Source: CAYWXV01 sp964462535 (GTDB taxonomy: Bacteria; Bacteroidota; Ignavibacteria; OLB7). From it: DNA of 8,197 bases. Positions 1-7,230 of this stretch are shown in pieces; position 1 is the first letter of the stretch, and each line of letters begins with the position of its first letter. The position numbers and the translations under genes were made by a program. The stretch covers positions 1 through 8,197 of the forward strand of contig CAYWXV010000092.1 of NCBI GenBank assembly GCA_964462535.1, read 5' to 3'. The notes under the pieces are model-generated. The model searched no databases, was not told where the DNA came from, and saw only the letters and a program-made list of their open reading frames with translations.

Positions 1-2930
1 TCGGCGCCCGGCTCGGCCACGATCGAGAAGAATTCACCTCGATCCAATGGTCTTGGGAGAATGGCGTTCAAGACCATCGCGCCAAGGAGTTGCTTCAGTC
101 GCGGCCCCTTGATGCCGGTCGGTTCCGTCTGTTCGGGACGTTGATAGCCGATCCGCTCCACCACTGTCACTATCGTCTTCCGGGCCATTTCTCCTGCGCT
201 GGTTCCCATCCGCTCGCTCTGTCGTTCCAGAGCGACGCCTATCCGTTTAGTCCATTGCTCGCGCTCCGACGTCTGGAAGAAGCGGGAGAAGTTCGTGGTG
301 AAAAAGCGGACGAGCACTATTCGACGCGTGACGATCAGCCACTCCATCATACGGAACATCGCGAAGCGCGCGTCGGAACGGAGCGCGGCGTATACTCGAC
401 CGGCGCCCTGATCTTCGTCCAGCGCGAGAAGTCCCAGGATGGTGATGAGATCGATACTGGAACTGAATCGGAGGAATTGGTCGCGCAGGAATGATCGAAC
501 CCCCGACTCCAATTCATCTTCCGATTCCTTCCTCAATCCGAATAGCGCGTATGCAAGAGCCTCCACCGGTCCCCCCTGCTCGTCGATGCTGACGAAGGAT
601 GGACGCCCCGACTCGACACAGTCGGACAGGAATTCCCTCAGCATTCCGATGCCTTCGCTCACCGTTCCAAGCGCCAGCAGACAATGGAATTCGTTGAAGA
701 AGAGTTTCGGCGCGTCGGAACCGTCCGGAATCATTCGGGAAAACGTCTCGATCCACCGCTCGTCGCAACGGAGAGCACCCTGGTGCTTGAGCGTGTACAG
801 GAAATACTGCTCCTCCATTTCGTGAATCTTCCCTTCCACCTCCAGCTTCAGTTTCTCATACTCGACCAGAATACCTTCCAGAGGTGTATTGATCAGCGTC
901 AGAATCGTGAACCACTCCACGTACTGAATCATTTGAACCCTCAATCTCGGACTCTCTCTCCGCTTCTGCAGATACTCCCGGATCAGAGGAATCACGCTTT
1001 CAACGTCCTGTGTCTCGACGCCGAACGAAGCCAGACTTGCATGGGTACGAAGATCGTTTCGATTTCCATTCCGGAGAACGAAAGCATAGAGTTGTTGTGA
1101 TCGCTGGTATTCCAGGTCGTCCCGGTACAGAAGCATCAATTGAGGATAGACACGAGCGCACAAGTCGTCGACGATGCTCTCGCGCTTGGCGTCATCGAGC
1201 GACAACACGGTATTGACGCGGTGTACAACGTCATCGAATACCGTGTTGATATCCTGGGTCCAACTCCACGTTCCCGACATATTGCCGACGATCCGATCGA
1301 TTTCGAACAGGACTCCTGCCAGCGTATCGACGTAGGCTGACGTTATCATCAGATCGGGATGATCGGTCGCCACCTGCTCGATCATGTTCCATATCGCGAG
1401 ATCGAACGCATTGTCGACGACAGCGCCATAGAGGAGTCGACCTGTCAGCGCTCGAATACGGAAGTGGAGGAGTTTCTCGGGAAGATCGGACAGGGCCAGG
1501 GAGAGGAAATCTTCGATGAGGTGGAGGTATTTCTCATCGTGGCGGTCCTTTCTTGCATAGGGATAATAATTGTAGACGAGGAGCCGGAGGTAACGGAGAT
1601 TCAGCTCCAGTTCCAGTCGTGGCGCCCCCGTAACCGTTGCGGTGTGGTCGGCAATGGTTGCATCGAATGCGGAGTGGAGAGCCCGGCCCTCTGCGGCATT
1701 GAACGTTCCTATCATCCTGTCGATGATCGTCACGTATTGCGTGACGCCACGGAGAAGGACATCGACATCCACGGTCGAACTGCGGCCTGTCGCTCCGAAA
1801 CGTTTGAATGGAAGCGTGGTGTAGAGTGGAGCACCGTTAGCCAGGACCTGCCAGAATGGATCGATGTCGAGTCTGGAGAGTCCGAGGAAATGTCGATGGA
1901 GAAGCGAGTGGGTGAAGAGGAGGGGAAGCGATTGGGAAGTGCCAGGAGATCCAAGAGGAGTTGGGATAGTGGGGGAGTGGGCGAGAATCCCCTTGTTGAT
2001 TAGGCGCGCAAGAGCGTCGGGACTTGTACGCAGCACGATGGAGGCCGCCTCGACGGAGACAATCTCCCCAAGCGGAGCAATCCGGGCGGCCCATTCGCGT
2101 TCCTTCTCGTCCAGATGGGCGATCAACCCGTCGGTCAACAGACGTGTGGAGGAATCGAGTGCCCGATCGAGCCTCGCGCGATCCAGATGGAGATCGACGA
2201 CGCTCGCGTTTGGGGAACCTCGATCGGCGCGGACGCCGGTTCGGAGGGCCATCCGTATCGCCAGAGGATTTCCGACCGTCTTGTGGATCAGTCGGCGGAT
2301 GAGCGATCCGTCGATGTCAATGACCCCGAAGAGCTTGTGCCACAAGCTCTCAATCTCCTCCTCGTTCAATCCCACCAAGTTCATGTCCAGCGCAACGTAT
2401 CGCTCGACGATACCCCGGATTTCATGCGTGCCGGGGCGTGAGGAGAGAAGCATGCCGACCGGCTCGTCGGCAAGACCAGTTGCCAGAGCAGAGAATCCCT
2501 CAAGCCCCTCCCCTGTCAACAGATGAGCATCTTCAATCACCACTACGACACGTCGCAGTCGAACAAGACGCCGTATTGATTGCAAGACGGGAACGAGTGA
2601 CCGCTCGGGTTCTTTCTTGACGATGGTGCGCGTGGTCTGCGACCTCCAGATCGAGTCTGCCAGCATAGGGATGAGTTCGCCGGCGGTGTCTTCGTGGAGC
2701 CGCGCGCGGACAATACACGCCCCGTCCTGCACGATTCCAGGCAACGCCTCCTCGAACAGACGACTTTTCCCGATTCCCGCCTCACCGGTAACCAGAGCGA
2801 TACAAAGTCCCTCGGCGTCATCAAGCCCCCCGCAGAATTCTCTGATTTGGGCCAGCTCGGGCTCCCGCCCGGCGAAGGGGAGAAATCCGTGATTCGCGAG
2901 TTGAACGAGGGGATCGATTGTGGCAGTCAT
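1..2930 (-). CDS. Large AAA/STAND-type ATPase, probable transcriptional regulator with C-terminal winged helix (partial, runs off left edge)
   Basis: I read this frame codon by codon and found no stop over 976 codons; it stays open at the window edge, so the C-terminus is missing. The ATG at 2930 is the only ATG in the open stretch and sits just before a typical AAA_16-type entry motif, FAGREPEL (residues 19-26). Walker A is GEAGIGKS (49-56). Walker B is VVVVIED (128-134), followed by AH. LLSSRPG (161-167) looks like the sensor strand that follows. From roughly residue 300 to 900 the sequence is leucine-rich and apparently all helical, as in the repeat region of STAND proteins, but I see no clear TPR consensus. 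Near the visible end, a short strand-like stretch (IVTVVERIGY, about 917-926) is followed by GPRLKQLLGAMVLNAIL (942-958) and RPLDRGEFF (960-968). This resembles the start of an OmpR/BTAD winged helix. By family knowledge such proteins use NTP binding to control DNA binding. The ligand and targets are unknown. ATPase head: confident. Winged helix: likely. Confidence 0.88.
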   Translation of the reverse strand, partial: MTATIDPLVQLANHGFLPFAGREPELAQIREFCGGLDDAEGLCIALVTGEAGIGKSRLFEEALPGIVQDGACIVRARLHEDTAGELIPMLADSIWRSQTTRTIVKKEPERSLVPVLQSIRRLVRLRRVVVVIEDAHLLTGEGLEGFSALATGLADEPVGMLLSSRPGTHEIRGIVERYVALDMNLVGLNEEEIESLWHKLFGVIDIDGSLIRRLIHKTVGNPLAIRMALRTGVRADRGSPNASVVDLHLDRARLDRALDSSTRLLTDGLIAHLDEKEREWAARIAPLGEIVSVEAASIVLRTSPDALARLINKGILAHSPTIPTPLGSPGTSQSLPLLFTHSLLHRHFLGLSRLDIDPFWQVLANGAPLYTTLPFKRFGATGRSSTVDVDVLLRGVTQYVTIIDRMIGTFNAAEGRALHSAFDATIADHTATVTGAPRLELELNLRYLRLLVYNYYPYARKDRHDEKYLHLIEDFLSLALSDLPEKLLHFRIRALTGRLLYGAVVDNAFDLAIWNMIEQVATDHPDLMITSAYVDTLAGVLFEIDRIVGNMSGTWSWTQDINTVFDDVVHRVNTVLSLDDAKRESIVDDLCARVYPQLMLLYRDDLEYQRSQQLYAFVLRNGNRNDLRTHASLASFGVETQDVESVIPLIREYLQKRRESPRLRVQMIQYVEWFTILTLINTPLEGILVEYEKLKLEVEGKIHEMEEQYFLYTLKHQGALRCDERWIETFSRMIPDGSDAPKLFFNEFHCLLALGTVSEGIGMLREFLSDCVESGRPSFVSIDEQGGPVEALAYALFGLRKESEDELESGVRSFLRDQFLRFSSSIDLITILGLLALDEDQGAGRVYAALRSDARFAMFRMMEWLIVTRRIVLVRFFTTNFSRFFQTSEREQWTKRIGVALERQSERMGTSAGEMARKTIVTVVERIGYQRPEQTEPTGIKGPRLKQLLGAMVLNAILPRPLDRGEFFSIVAEPGA

Positions 2931-3094
2931 TAGAAAACGAGGGTGAGAGGGAGTCGCGAGAAACAGAAAATAGCGTTGAAGGGGCGACCCACCGCAACCT
3001 TTACCACAATCGCCCCCAACCCACACCACCCCCCTGTATGTTATCCGGCACAGTGATGCTCACGCATAGGGCTTGCGGATTTCCACTGCACGTG
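2931..3094. promoter_or_regulatory. Divergent intergenic region between the ATPase and zinc-ribbon genes
   Basis: The flanking genes point away from each other, so promoters for both directions should lie in this 164-bp stretch. On the minus strand, TTG (2997-2995) and TATTTTCTG (from 2972) are 22 bases apart. This loosely resembles the Bacteroidota TTTG / TAnnTTTG promoter, about 40 bases before the ATPase ATG, but neither box is perfect. On the plus strand I find no convincing promoter. C-rich tracts lie at 3013-3034. In-frame ATGs at 3038 and 3056 could extend the zinc-ribbon protein N-terminally, but none has a Shine-Dalgarno sequence. Confidence 0.3.
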
Positions 3095-3319
3095 ATGGCG
3101 ACGACGATCGACAATCTTGCTCCAACCACTCATGTCCGGTGCCGGCGATGCGGCACCATCGCGATTGCCGGCGACCTGTACTGCATCGGCTGCGGCGATG
3201 CGTTGAAGCAGAGGTGCAGCGTATGTGGGCGGATAAATGACCATCTGATCGCCAACTATTGTCCCTACTGCGGGAGTCCCACCACGCTTGCTGCGCCACC
3301 TGTGAACAATGGCGAATGA
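3095..3319 (+). CDS. Small double zinc-ribbon protein
   Basis: This 74-residue protein carries four CxxC knuckles: C16-RR-C19, C30-IG-C33, C41-SV-C44 and C56-PY-C59. Each knuckle is followed by glycine, the classic rubredoxin-like zinc-ribbon signature, so eight cysteines should bind two zinc ions. This matches the double zinc-ribbon (DZR) fold common in small adaptor or nucleic-acid-binding proteins and in fusions to kinases or FHA domains. There is no signal peptide or membrane segment, so it is probably cytoplasmic. I chose the ATG at 3095 because it begins shortly before the first knuckle and leaves a normal intergenic distance; ATGs at 3038 and 3056 are in frame and would add a low-complexity N-terminus. 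It is divergent from the ATPase gene and 41 bp upstream of the delta-60 gene on the same strand, possibly in one transcript. The partner or target cannot be told from the sequence. The fold is clear; the role is unknown. Confidence 0.78.
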   Translation: MATTIDNLAPTTHVRCRRCGTIAIAGDLYCIGCGDALKQRCSVCGRINDHLIANYCPYCGSPTTLAAPPVNNGE

Positions 3320-3360
3320 CGGTCACGCAGGCGACACTCTCCTACATCCATTTTCCAGTT

Positions 3361-6141
3361 ATGAACAGGTATACCACTCTACTTCTCCTGCTCGTGCTCT
3401 CGTGCGGGAGATTGCTTGCACAACCGGGATCGTTGGATCCGTCGTTCGGCACGAACGGGATCGGGCGGGTCAACGCCGGAACGGGGACCGACGTCGCCAA
3501 CAGGATTCTCGTTGACGACGAAGGAAGAGTCGTAATCGCAGGCACAAGAATGCTCGGTTGGTCGTACACCACGATGCAGGGTCCGAGCGCGGCGCGGTTC
3601 CTTCAGAATGGATCGATCGACGAGACGTTTGGACAGAATGGCTCGACCCAGGTGATGTACGGCACCGGAAACTACGTGGCGGGAGGGTCCGCCTTCCAGC
3701 CGGACGGAAAACTGATAGTCGCTGGCGCCACAACCATGGATAACACCGGCTACGACTACGTCGCGACACGCTGGAACGCGAATGGCACAATCGATGAGTC
3801 GTTCGGGACGAGCGGCCACGTCCACATCGCGATCGGGACGGCATACGATTTCGCAACGTCAGTGGTCATTCAGGCAGACGGAAGAATCGTCATTGGGGGT
3901 TACACGCAGGTGGGATCGACATATCAGTTCGGCCTTGTTCGTCTGAACCCGGATGGGAGTCCTGACACCGGATTCGGAACGGGCGGCATTGTCCGCACGC
4001 CAATTGATCAGAGTGCTGTCGTACGGAGCTTGAGGATCCTACCCGACGGACGGATTCTCGCTCTGGGCCTTGCGCACAACGGGACGCAATACAATCTGGC
4101 CCTCGCCCAATACGACGTCGATGGAACTCTCGACGACACGTTCAGCGGCGATGGGACCAACATCGTTGATATGCGAGGAGCGCTGTATGGTGTCAACATT
4201 GTGGGGATGTTACCAGACGGGGGTGTTCTGATTTCAGGAACCGTTGCACGTGGCTCCGATTATCCTGATTACATAGCTCGGCTCACGTCGCAAGGGGAGC
4301 TTGACGCAGCGTTCGCCGATCAGGGGATTCTGTACGTCGAACCGGAGGGACATTGGGTGGAGATTTCCTGGGGGCGCCTTCTTGGGGACGGGCGAATACT
4401 GTTTGCGGGATCCATGCAGGGGATCGCTTCCGGCGACACCAAGGTATTCCTCGCTCGGTATACCCCTGACGGTGCTCCGGATACTGCGTTCGCCGACCAC
4501 GGCTACCTCACAATGGATCCAACGTCGGGAAAGGACGAGTGCAGCGCGTTCGATCTCCGTCCCGACGGGACTATCGTCTTCGCCACCAACCTGGAAGCAC
4601 CTGGCGGACACGGTTTCTCGGCAGGACGATGCGACTCTAATGGAGTGTTCGACAGCAACTGGGGTACGTCCGGATTCGCTAAGTCCGTGACCGGGAAGGG
4701 AATTGACTGGATCTATGACCTGGCCGTCGATCCCGAGAATCGAATCATCGCCACAGGACAGAGCTACGATGGTGCGAACGCGAACGCGTTGATCGCGCGC
4801 TTCACTCCCGACGGAAGGCCCGACTCCACATTTGGAATGATGGGATCGTCCACGATTTCAATGGTCGGCGCGAACGTTCGTGGAAACCGGCTTGCACTTC
4901 AACCCGATGGCAAATACGTCGTCGTGGGTGAGCGCATCGAGGGGAACAAGTTTTCGATTGCTGCCATGCGGTTCAACGCCGATGGCACAATGGACAATTC
5001 GTTCGGGAACAGTGGAGTCGTGATCACCGAATATGGGAACGACGACGACGGAGCGTTCGGCGTCGCGGTCCAGTCCGACGGGAAGATCGTCGCCACCGGA
5101 TATGCTTTCGATGGAAGCATCTATCAGGGCGTGGTGCTACGCTACAACAGCGACGGCACGATGGACCAGAGTTTTGGCAGCGGAGGCTCAGTACTCTTCG
5201 CCTACGGCACCAACGAAGATGGAGACGGAATCGCCATCCAGGCGGACGGGAAAATCCTGGTCACTGGACGAACGACAAGCGGCAGCGCCACGAATACATT
5301 CCTCCTACGACTGAACACGGATGGAACCCTCGACAACTCATTTGGATCGAACGGCACCACGATCGTCAACGTCTCTTCGGGGTACGACGGTGCATATGTG
5401 ATCAGACTTCAGAACGACGGAAAGATCATTACGGCTGGATGGGGTCAGGCAGGGGGAAGCTTTATTCCGTCGATCATGCGGTTCAACACCGACGGAACAC
5501 TCGATCAATCATTCGCCTCAGGTGGGAAATTCGTGAAGGTGTTCAACGCCGGATGGGACGAATACCTCAGCTCGCTGGCGATACAGGAGGATGGGAAGAT
5601 CGTGGCGGGTGGTTCGAGTGGGCACCTGGCGGGGCAGTGGAATCTGGAGAGCAAGAGCATGCTCGTCAGACTGGATCAGAACGGCGCGCTCGATAACTCG
5701 TTCGGAAACAACGGTGTGGCAATCTCGACGTTCGGAGGCGGCGCGTGGGGACACGCGAAAATCGACGCGCAGAAGAACGGCAAGATCATCGTCGGCACGA
5801 ACTACGACTCCGACAACCAGACCGACGTCGCCGTCGTCCGCGTGGAATCGGGATTGACGCTCGGCGTCGATCGATCGGAATCGTCCGTCGGAGCAGTGGT
5901 GGTCTATCCATCGATTCTTACTGATCACGCGACGCTGCAGTACCAAACGTTCCTCCCCGGGAAGATCGACATCACGCTGATCGACGTGATGGGGAATACT
6001 GTCATGACGATCGCGGCCAACGAAATGAGCCAGCCGGGCCATCACACGCTCGCGTTCGACACTGGTTCACTTCCACACGGATTCTACATCGTCCGCCTCC
6101 GCGACAGAATGGGGGAACGCGATATCAAGGTGGTGAAATAG
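3361..6141 (+). CDS. Secreted delta-60-repeat beta-propeller-like protein with T9SS type A sorting domain
   Basis: This 926-residue exported protein starts with a signal peptide (MNRYTTLLLLLVLSCGRLLAQ) with probable cleavage near A20/Q21. A lipobox reading around C15 is possible but poorer. The frame is open upstream, with ATGs at 3259 and 3316, but only 3361 puts a short charged end directly before the hydrophobic core. Residues 23 to about 833 are 14 units of the delta-60 repeat (TIGR02608 / DUF5122 type), each with a GxxDxxFGxxG turn and a DGKIVxxG strand, averaging about 58 residues. Units 5-8 are the most degenerate (FSGDG, FADQG, FADHG, NWGTSG). The only cysteines in the mature protein are C394 and C424. 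Residues about 846-926 form the T9SS sorting domain: VVVYPS, a beta-rich Ig-like stretch with LIDVMGN, then HGFYIVRLRD and a basic tail ending IKVVK. The family is thought to form beta-propellers at the cell surface. Ligand and activity are unknown; there is no enzyme motif. Family and export route are secure. Confidence 0.95.
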   Translation: MNRYTTLLLLLVLSCGRLLAQPGSLDPSFGTNGIGRVNAGTGTDVANRILVDDEGRVVIAGTRMLGWSYTTMQGPSAARFLQNGSIDETFGQNGSTQVMYGTGNYVAGGSAFQPDGKLIVAGATTMDNTGYDYVATRWNANGTIDESFGTSGHVHIAIGTAYDFATSVVIQADGRIVIGGYTQVGSTYQFGLVRLNPDGSPDTGFGTGGIVRTPIDQSAVVRSLRILPDGRILALGLAHNGTQYNLALAQYDVDGTLDDTFSGDGTNIVDMRGALYGVNIVGMLPDGGVLISGTVARGSDYPDYIARLTSQGELDAAFADQGILYVEPEGHWVEISWGRLLGDGRILFAGSMQGIASGDTKVFLARYTPDGAPDTAFADHGYLTMDPTSGKDECSAFDLRPDGTIVFATNLEAPGGHGFSAGRCDSNGVFDSNWGTSGFAKSVTGKGIDWIYDLAVDPENRIIATGQSYDGANANALIARFTPDGRPDSTFGMMGSSTISMVGANVRGNRLALQPDGKYVVVGERIEGNKFSIAAMRFNADGTMDNSFGNSGVVITEYGNDDDGAFGVAVQSDGKIVATGYAFDGSIYQGVVLRYNSDGTMDQSFGSGGSVLFAYGTNEDGDGIAIQADGKILVTGRTTSGSATNTFLLRLNTDGTLDNSFGSNGTTIVNVSSGYDGAYVIRLQNDGKIITAGWGQAGGSFIPSIMRFNTDGTLDQSFASGGKFVKVFNAGWDEYLSSLAIQEDGKIVAGGSSGHLAGQWNLESKSMLVRLDQNGALDNSFGNNGVAISTFGGGAWGHAKIDAQKNGKIIVGTNYDSDNQTDVAVVRVESGLTLGVDRSESSVGAVVVYPSILTDHATLQYQTFLPGKIDITLIDVMGNTVMTIAANEMSQPGHHTLAFDTGSLPHGFYIVRLRDRMGERDIKVVK
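3427..5859 (+). repeat. Fourteen tandem coding repeats of about 174 bp (delta-60 units)
   Basis: The core turns in order are SLDPSFG, SIDETFG, TIDESFG, SPDTGFG, TLDDTFS, ELDAAFA, APDTAFA, VFDSNWG, RPDSTFG, TMDNSFG, TMDQSFG, TLDNSFG, TLDQSFA and ALDNSFG. The first core glycine codon is at 3427 and the last at 5683, which is 752 residues over 13 intervals, or about 58 residues each. Units 10-14 resemble one another most, suggesting the C-terminal half was amplified more recently. The DNA repeats are diverged, so this is an old protein-level array rather than a simple sequence repeat. The end coordinate is approximate. Confidence 0.85.
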
Positions 6142-6219
6142 ACGAGAGAGAAGTCGAGGATTGGGAACGCGCGGTAGAGAGAGCCCCGGGCACGCACACC
6201 GGGTCACGGCGCCAACCCC

Positions 6220-6247
6220 GCCCGGTCGTCTACGGAGGCGGCCGGGC
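6220..6247 (+). terminator. GC-rich hairpin in the convergent gap, probable terminator of the delta-60 gene
   Basis: GCCCGGTCGTCT (6220-6231) can pair with AGGCGGCCGGGC (6236-6247) around an ACGG loop, giving a 12-bp stem with two G-U pairs. It lies 78 bases after the stop codon. The following CATGTATTTC is only weakly T-rich, so it is not a textbook intrinsic terminator. The rest of the 217-bp gap (6142-6358) holds no gene. A second, smaller hairpin, ACTTGG (6328-6333) with CCAAGT (6341-6346), lies 13 bases past the stop of the minus-strand gene ending at 6359 and could serve that gene, although no T-tract follows it. Confidence 0.45.
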
Positions 6248-6358
6248 CATGTATTTCAGCCATCCGATTTCACAACGTACGCTGGCGAAGCATCATACAC
6301 GTCTCTTATTCAAACACGCATGACGGCACTTGGCACTAGCCCAAGTAGCGGAAACAGC

Positions 6359-7147
6359 TCAATAGACTTTCCAACCCTGAACGTTGGGTGGTGGTTCGCC
6401 CGTGATGCGCAACCATGCCTCAGCACACAATCCTCCAGACTCATATGTTACCTCATTAAAACCAACAACAGGCCAACTGTCTCTACGATAAGATTCCATT
6501 GAGAAATAACCATATTGGGACCAACGGATAGTCTCTGAGTCAGATTGTAGAATCATGCCAGACAAGCGAATCCAGTCCAGGATATCGCCTCGTGTCGGTC
6601 GTTCTGTCAGAATGATCGATCGGTCAGTTGCGAGCCCACGCTCTCTTGGCGTGAGGTCCGACAATCTTGCTGGACGTGAACTGTCGTCGATGTCATCTCG
6701 ATACGCACCTGCCTTGTCGGCGTACAAAATCCACTCACGATTCTCGGTCTCTTCGTTTACGTACGAGAGCGCCAACAGACATCCAAGGGTCCTGGCGCGG
6801 AGAGTATCAAAGTAGTAGGTAGAATCCCTGTGATCTCGAAATCTTGTCGCGTTTATGAACCAGCCGCGTTTCCACGTCAAAATCAATATCGTCACTGAAT
6901 CTATCCGACGATGCCGTGGCGTGTCGTTTGAATCCAAACGTTTGTTGGGAGGAAGAGAAAACGTATCGCTGACCTCGATTCGCCGGATGACGGACACCAG
7001 ATACTCATCAAAGCCCGGTGGCATCTGTTCCAAACACGATGAATCCACGGAATACGTTCTGGCAAATGGCACGTCCGCCAATGTGGATGCTCCTTGCTGA
7101 CTCCAACATACACAAGGTGCAGACAGACAGATGACAAGAACACGCAT
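6359..7147 (-). CDS. Exported hypothetical protein, paralogue A
   Basis: I do not recognise this 262-residue family. The N-terminus (MRVLVICLSAPCVCWSQQG) reads as a short signal peptide. The ATG at 7147 is the only usable start, because the frame has a stop at 7180-7178. The protein is a clear paralogue of the upstream gene at 7231-8058. Residues 57-93 align without gaps to residues 66-102 of that protein with 19 of 37 identical, including IEV, DTF, TPRHR, DSV and LxWK. The last 25 residues share 12 identities. Three cysteines are conserved (C38 in SSC, C123, C241), suggesting an oxidising compartment and perhaps a disulfide. Other shared motifs are RPT..D.L.WI and FSMESYR. There is no catalytic signature, no membrane segment beyond the signal, and no T9SS tail. 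It lies 83 bp downstream of its paralogue on the same strand, so the two may be co-transcribed. It converges on the delta-60 gene. An exported location is inferred; the function is unknown. Confidence 0.75.
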   Translation of the reverse strand: MRVLVICLSAPCVCWSQQGASTLADVPFARTYSVDSSCLEQMPPGFDEYLVSVIRRIEVSDTFSLPPNKRLDSNDTPRHRRIDSVTILILTWKRGWFINATRFRDHRDSTYYFDTLRARTLGCLLALSYVNEETENREWILYADKAGAYRDDIDDSSRPARLSDLTPRERGLATDRSIILTERPTRGDILDWIRLSGMILQSDSETIRWSQYGYFSMESYRRDSWPVVGFNEVTYESGGLCAEAWLRITGEPPPNVQGWKVY

Positions 7148-7155
7148 CGCAGCCG

Positions 7156-7171
7156 CAATGCCGAGGCATTG
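7156..7171. repeat. Perfect inverted repeat just upstream of the paralogue A start codon
   Basis: CAATGCC (7156-7162) and GGCATTG (7165-7171) are perfect inverted copies separated by two bases. The element ends eight bases before the ATG of the minus-strand gene starting at 7147, within its probable ribosome-binding region. As RNA it could fold into a six-pair stem with a four-base loop; as DNA it is a compact dyad of the kind dimeric repressors bind. No T-tract follows on either strand, so a terminator is unlikely. A chance origin is possible for a dyad of this size. Confidence 0.4.
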
Positions 7172-7230
7172 ACGGGCCTACACCACCGCATCCCCAACTG
7201 TTTTGAGCATACGCCGAGTGGATAACAGGA

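Noticed and set aside
1359..2526. Long plus-strand open frames (1359-2003 and 1864-2526) opposite the ATPase gene
   Set aside because: They lie antisense to a continuous 976-codon frame that contains Walker A and B motifs. Their translations are low-complexity and Arg/Ser- or Glu-rich, with no recognisable domain, as expected for shadows in GC-rich DNA.
2918..3094. N-terminal extension of the zinc-ribbon protein to the ATG at 2918
   Set aside because: It would overlap the ATPase start codon region and add a proline/threonine-rich, promoter-like stretch without domain character.
3379..3856. Minus-strand open frames opposite the start of the delta-60 gene
   Set aside because: They overlap the signal-peptide end and the first repeats on the opposite strand and give Arg/Ser-rich sequence with no recognisable fold.
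3427..5859. CRISPR-like or mobile repeat array
   Set aside because: The periodicity of about 174 bp is protein-level, keeps the reading frame throughout, and matches delta-60 units rather than short identical repeats with spacers.
5518..6045. Minus-strand open frame of 175 codons inside the delta-60 gene
   Set aside because: It is antisense to the last repeats and the sorting domain, which are clearly coding on the plus strand. Its His/Arg/Asp/Val-rich translation is typical of a shadow frame.
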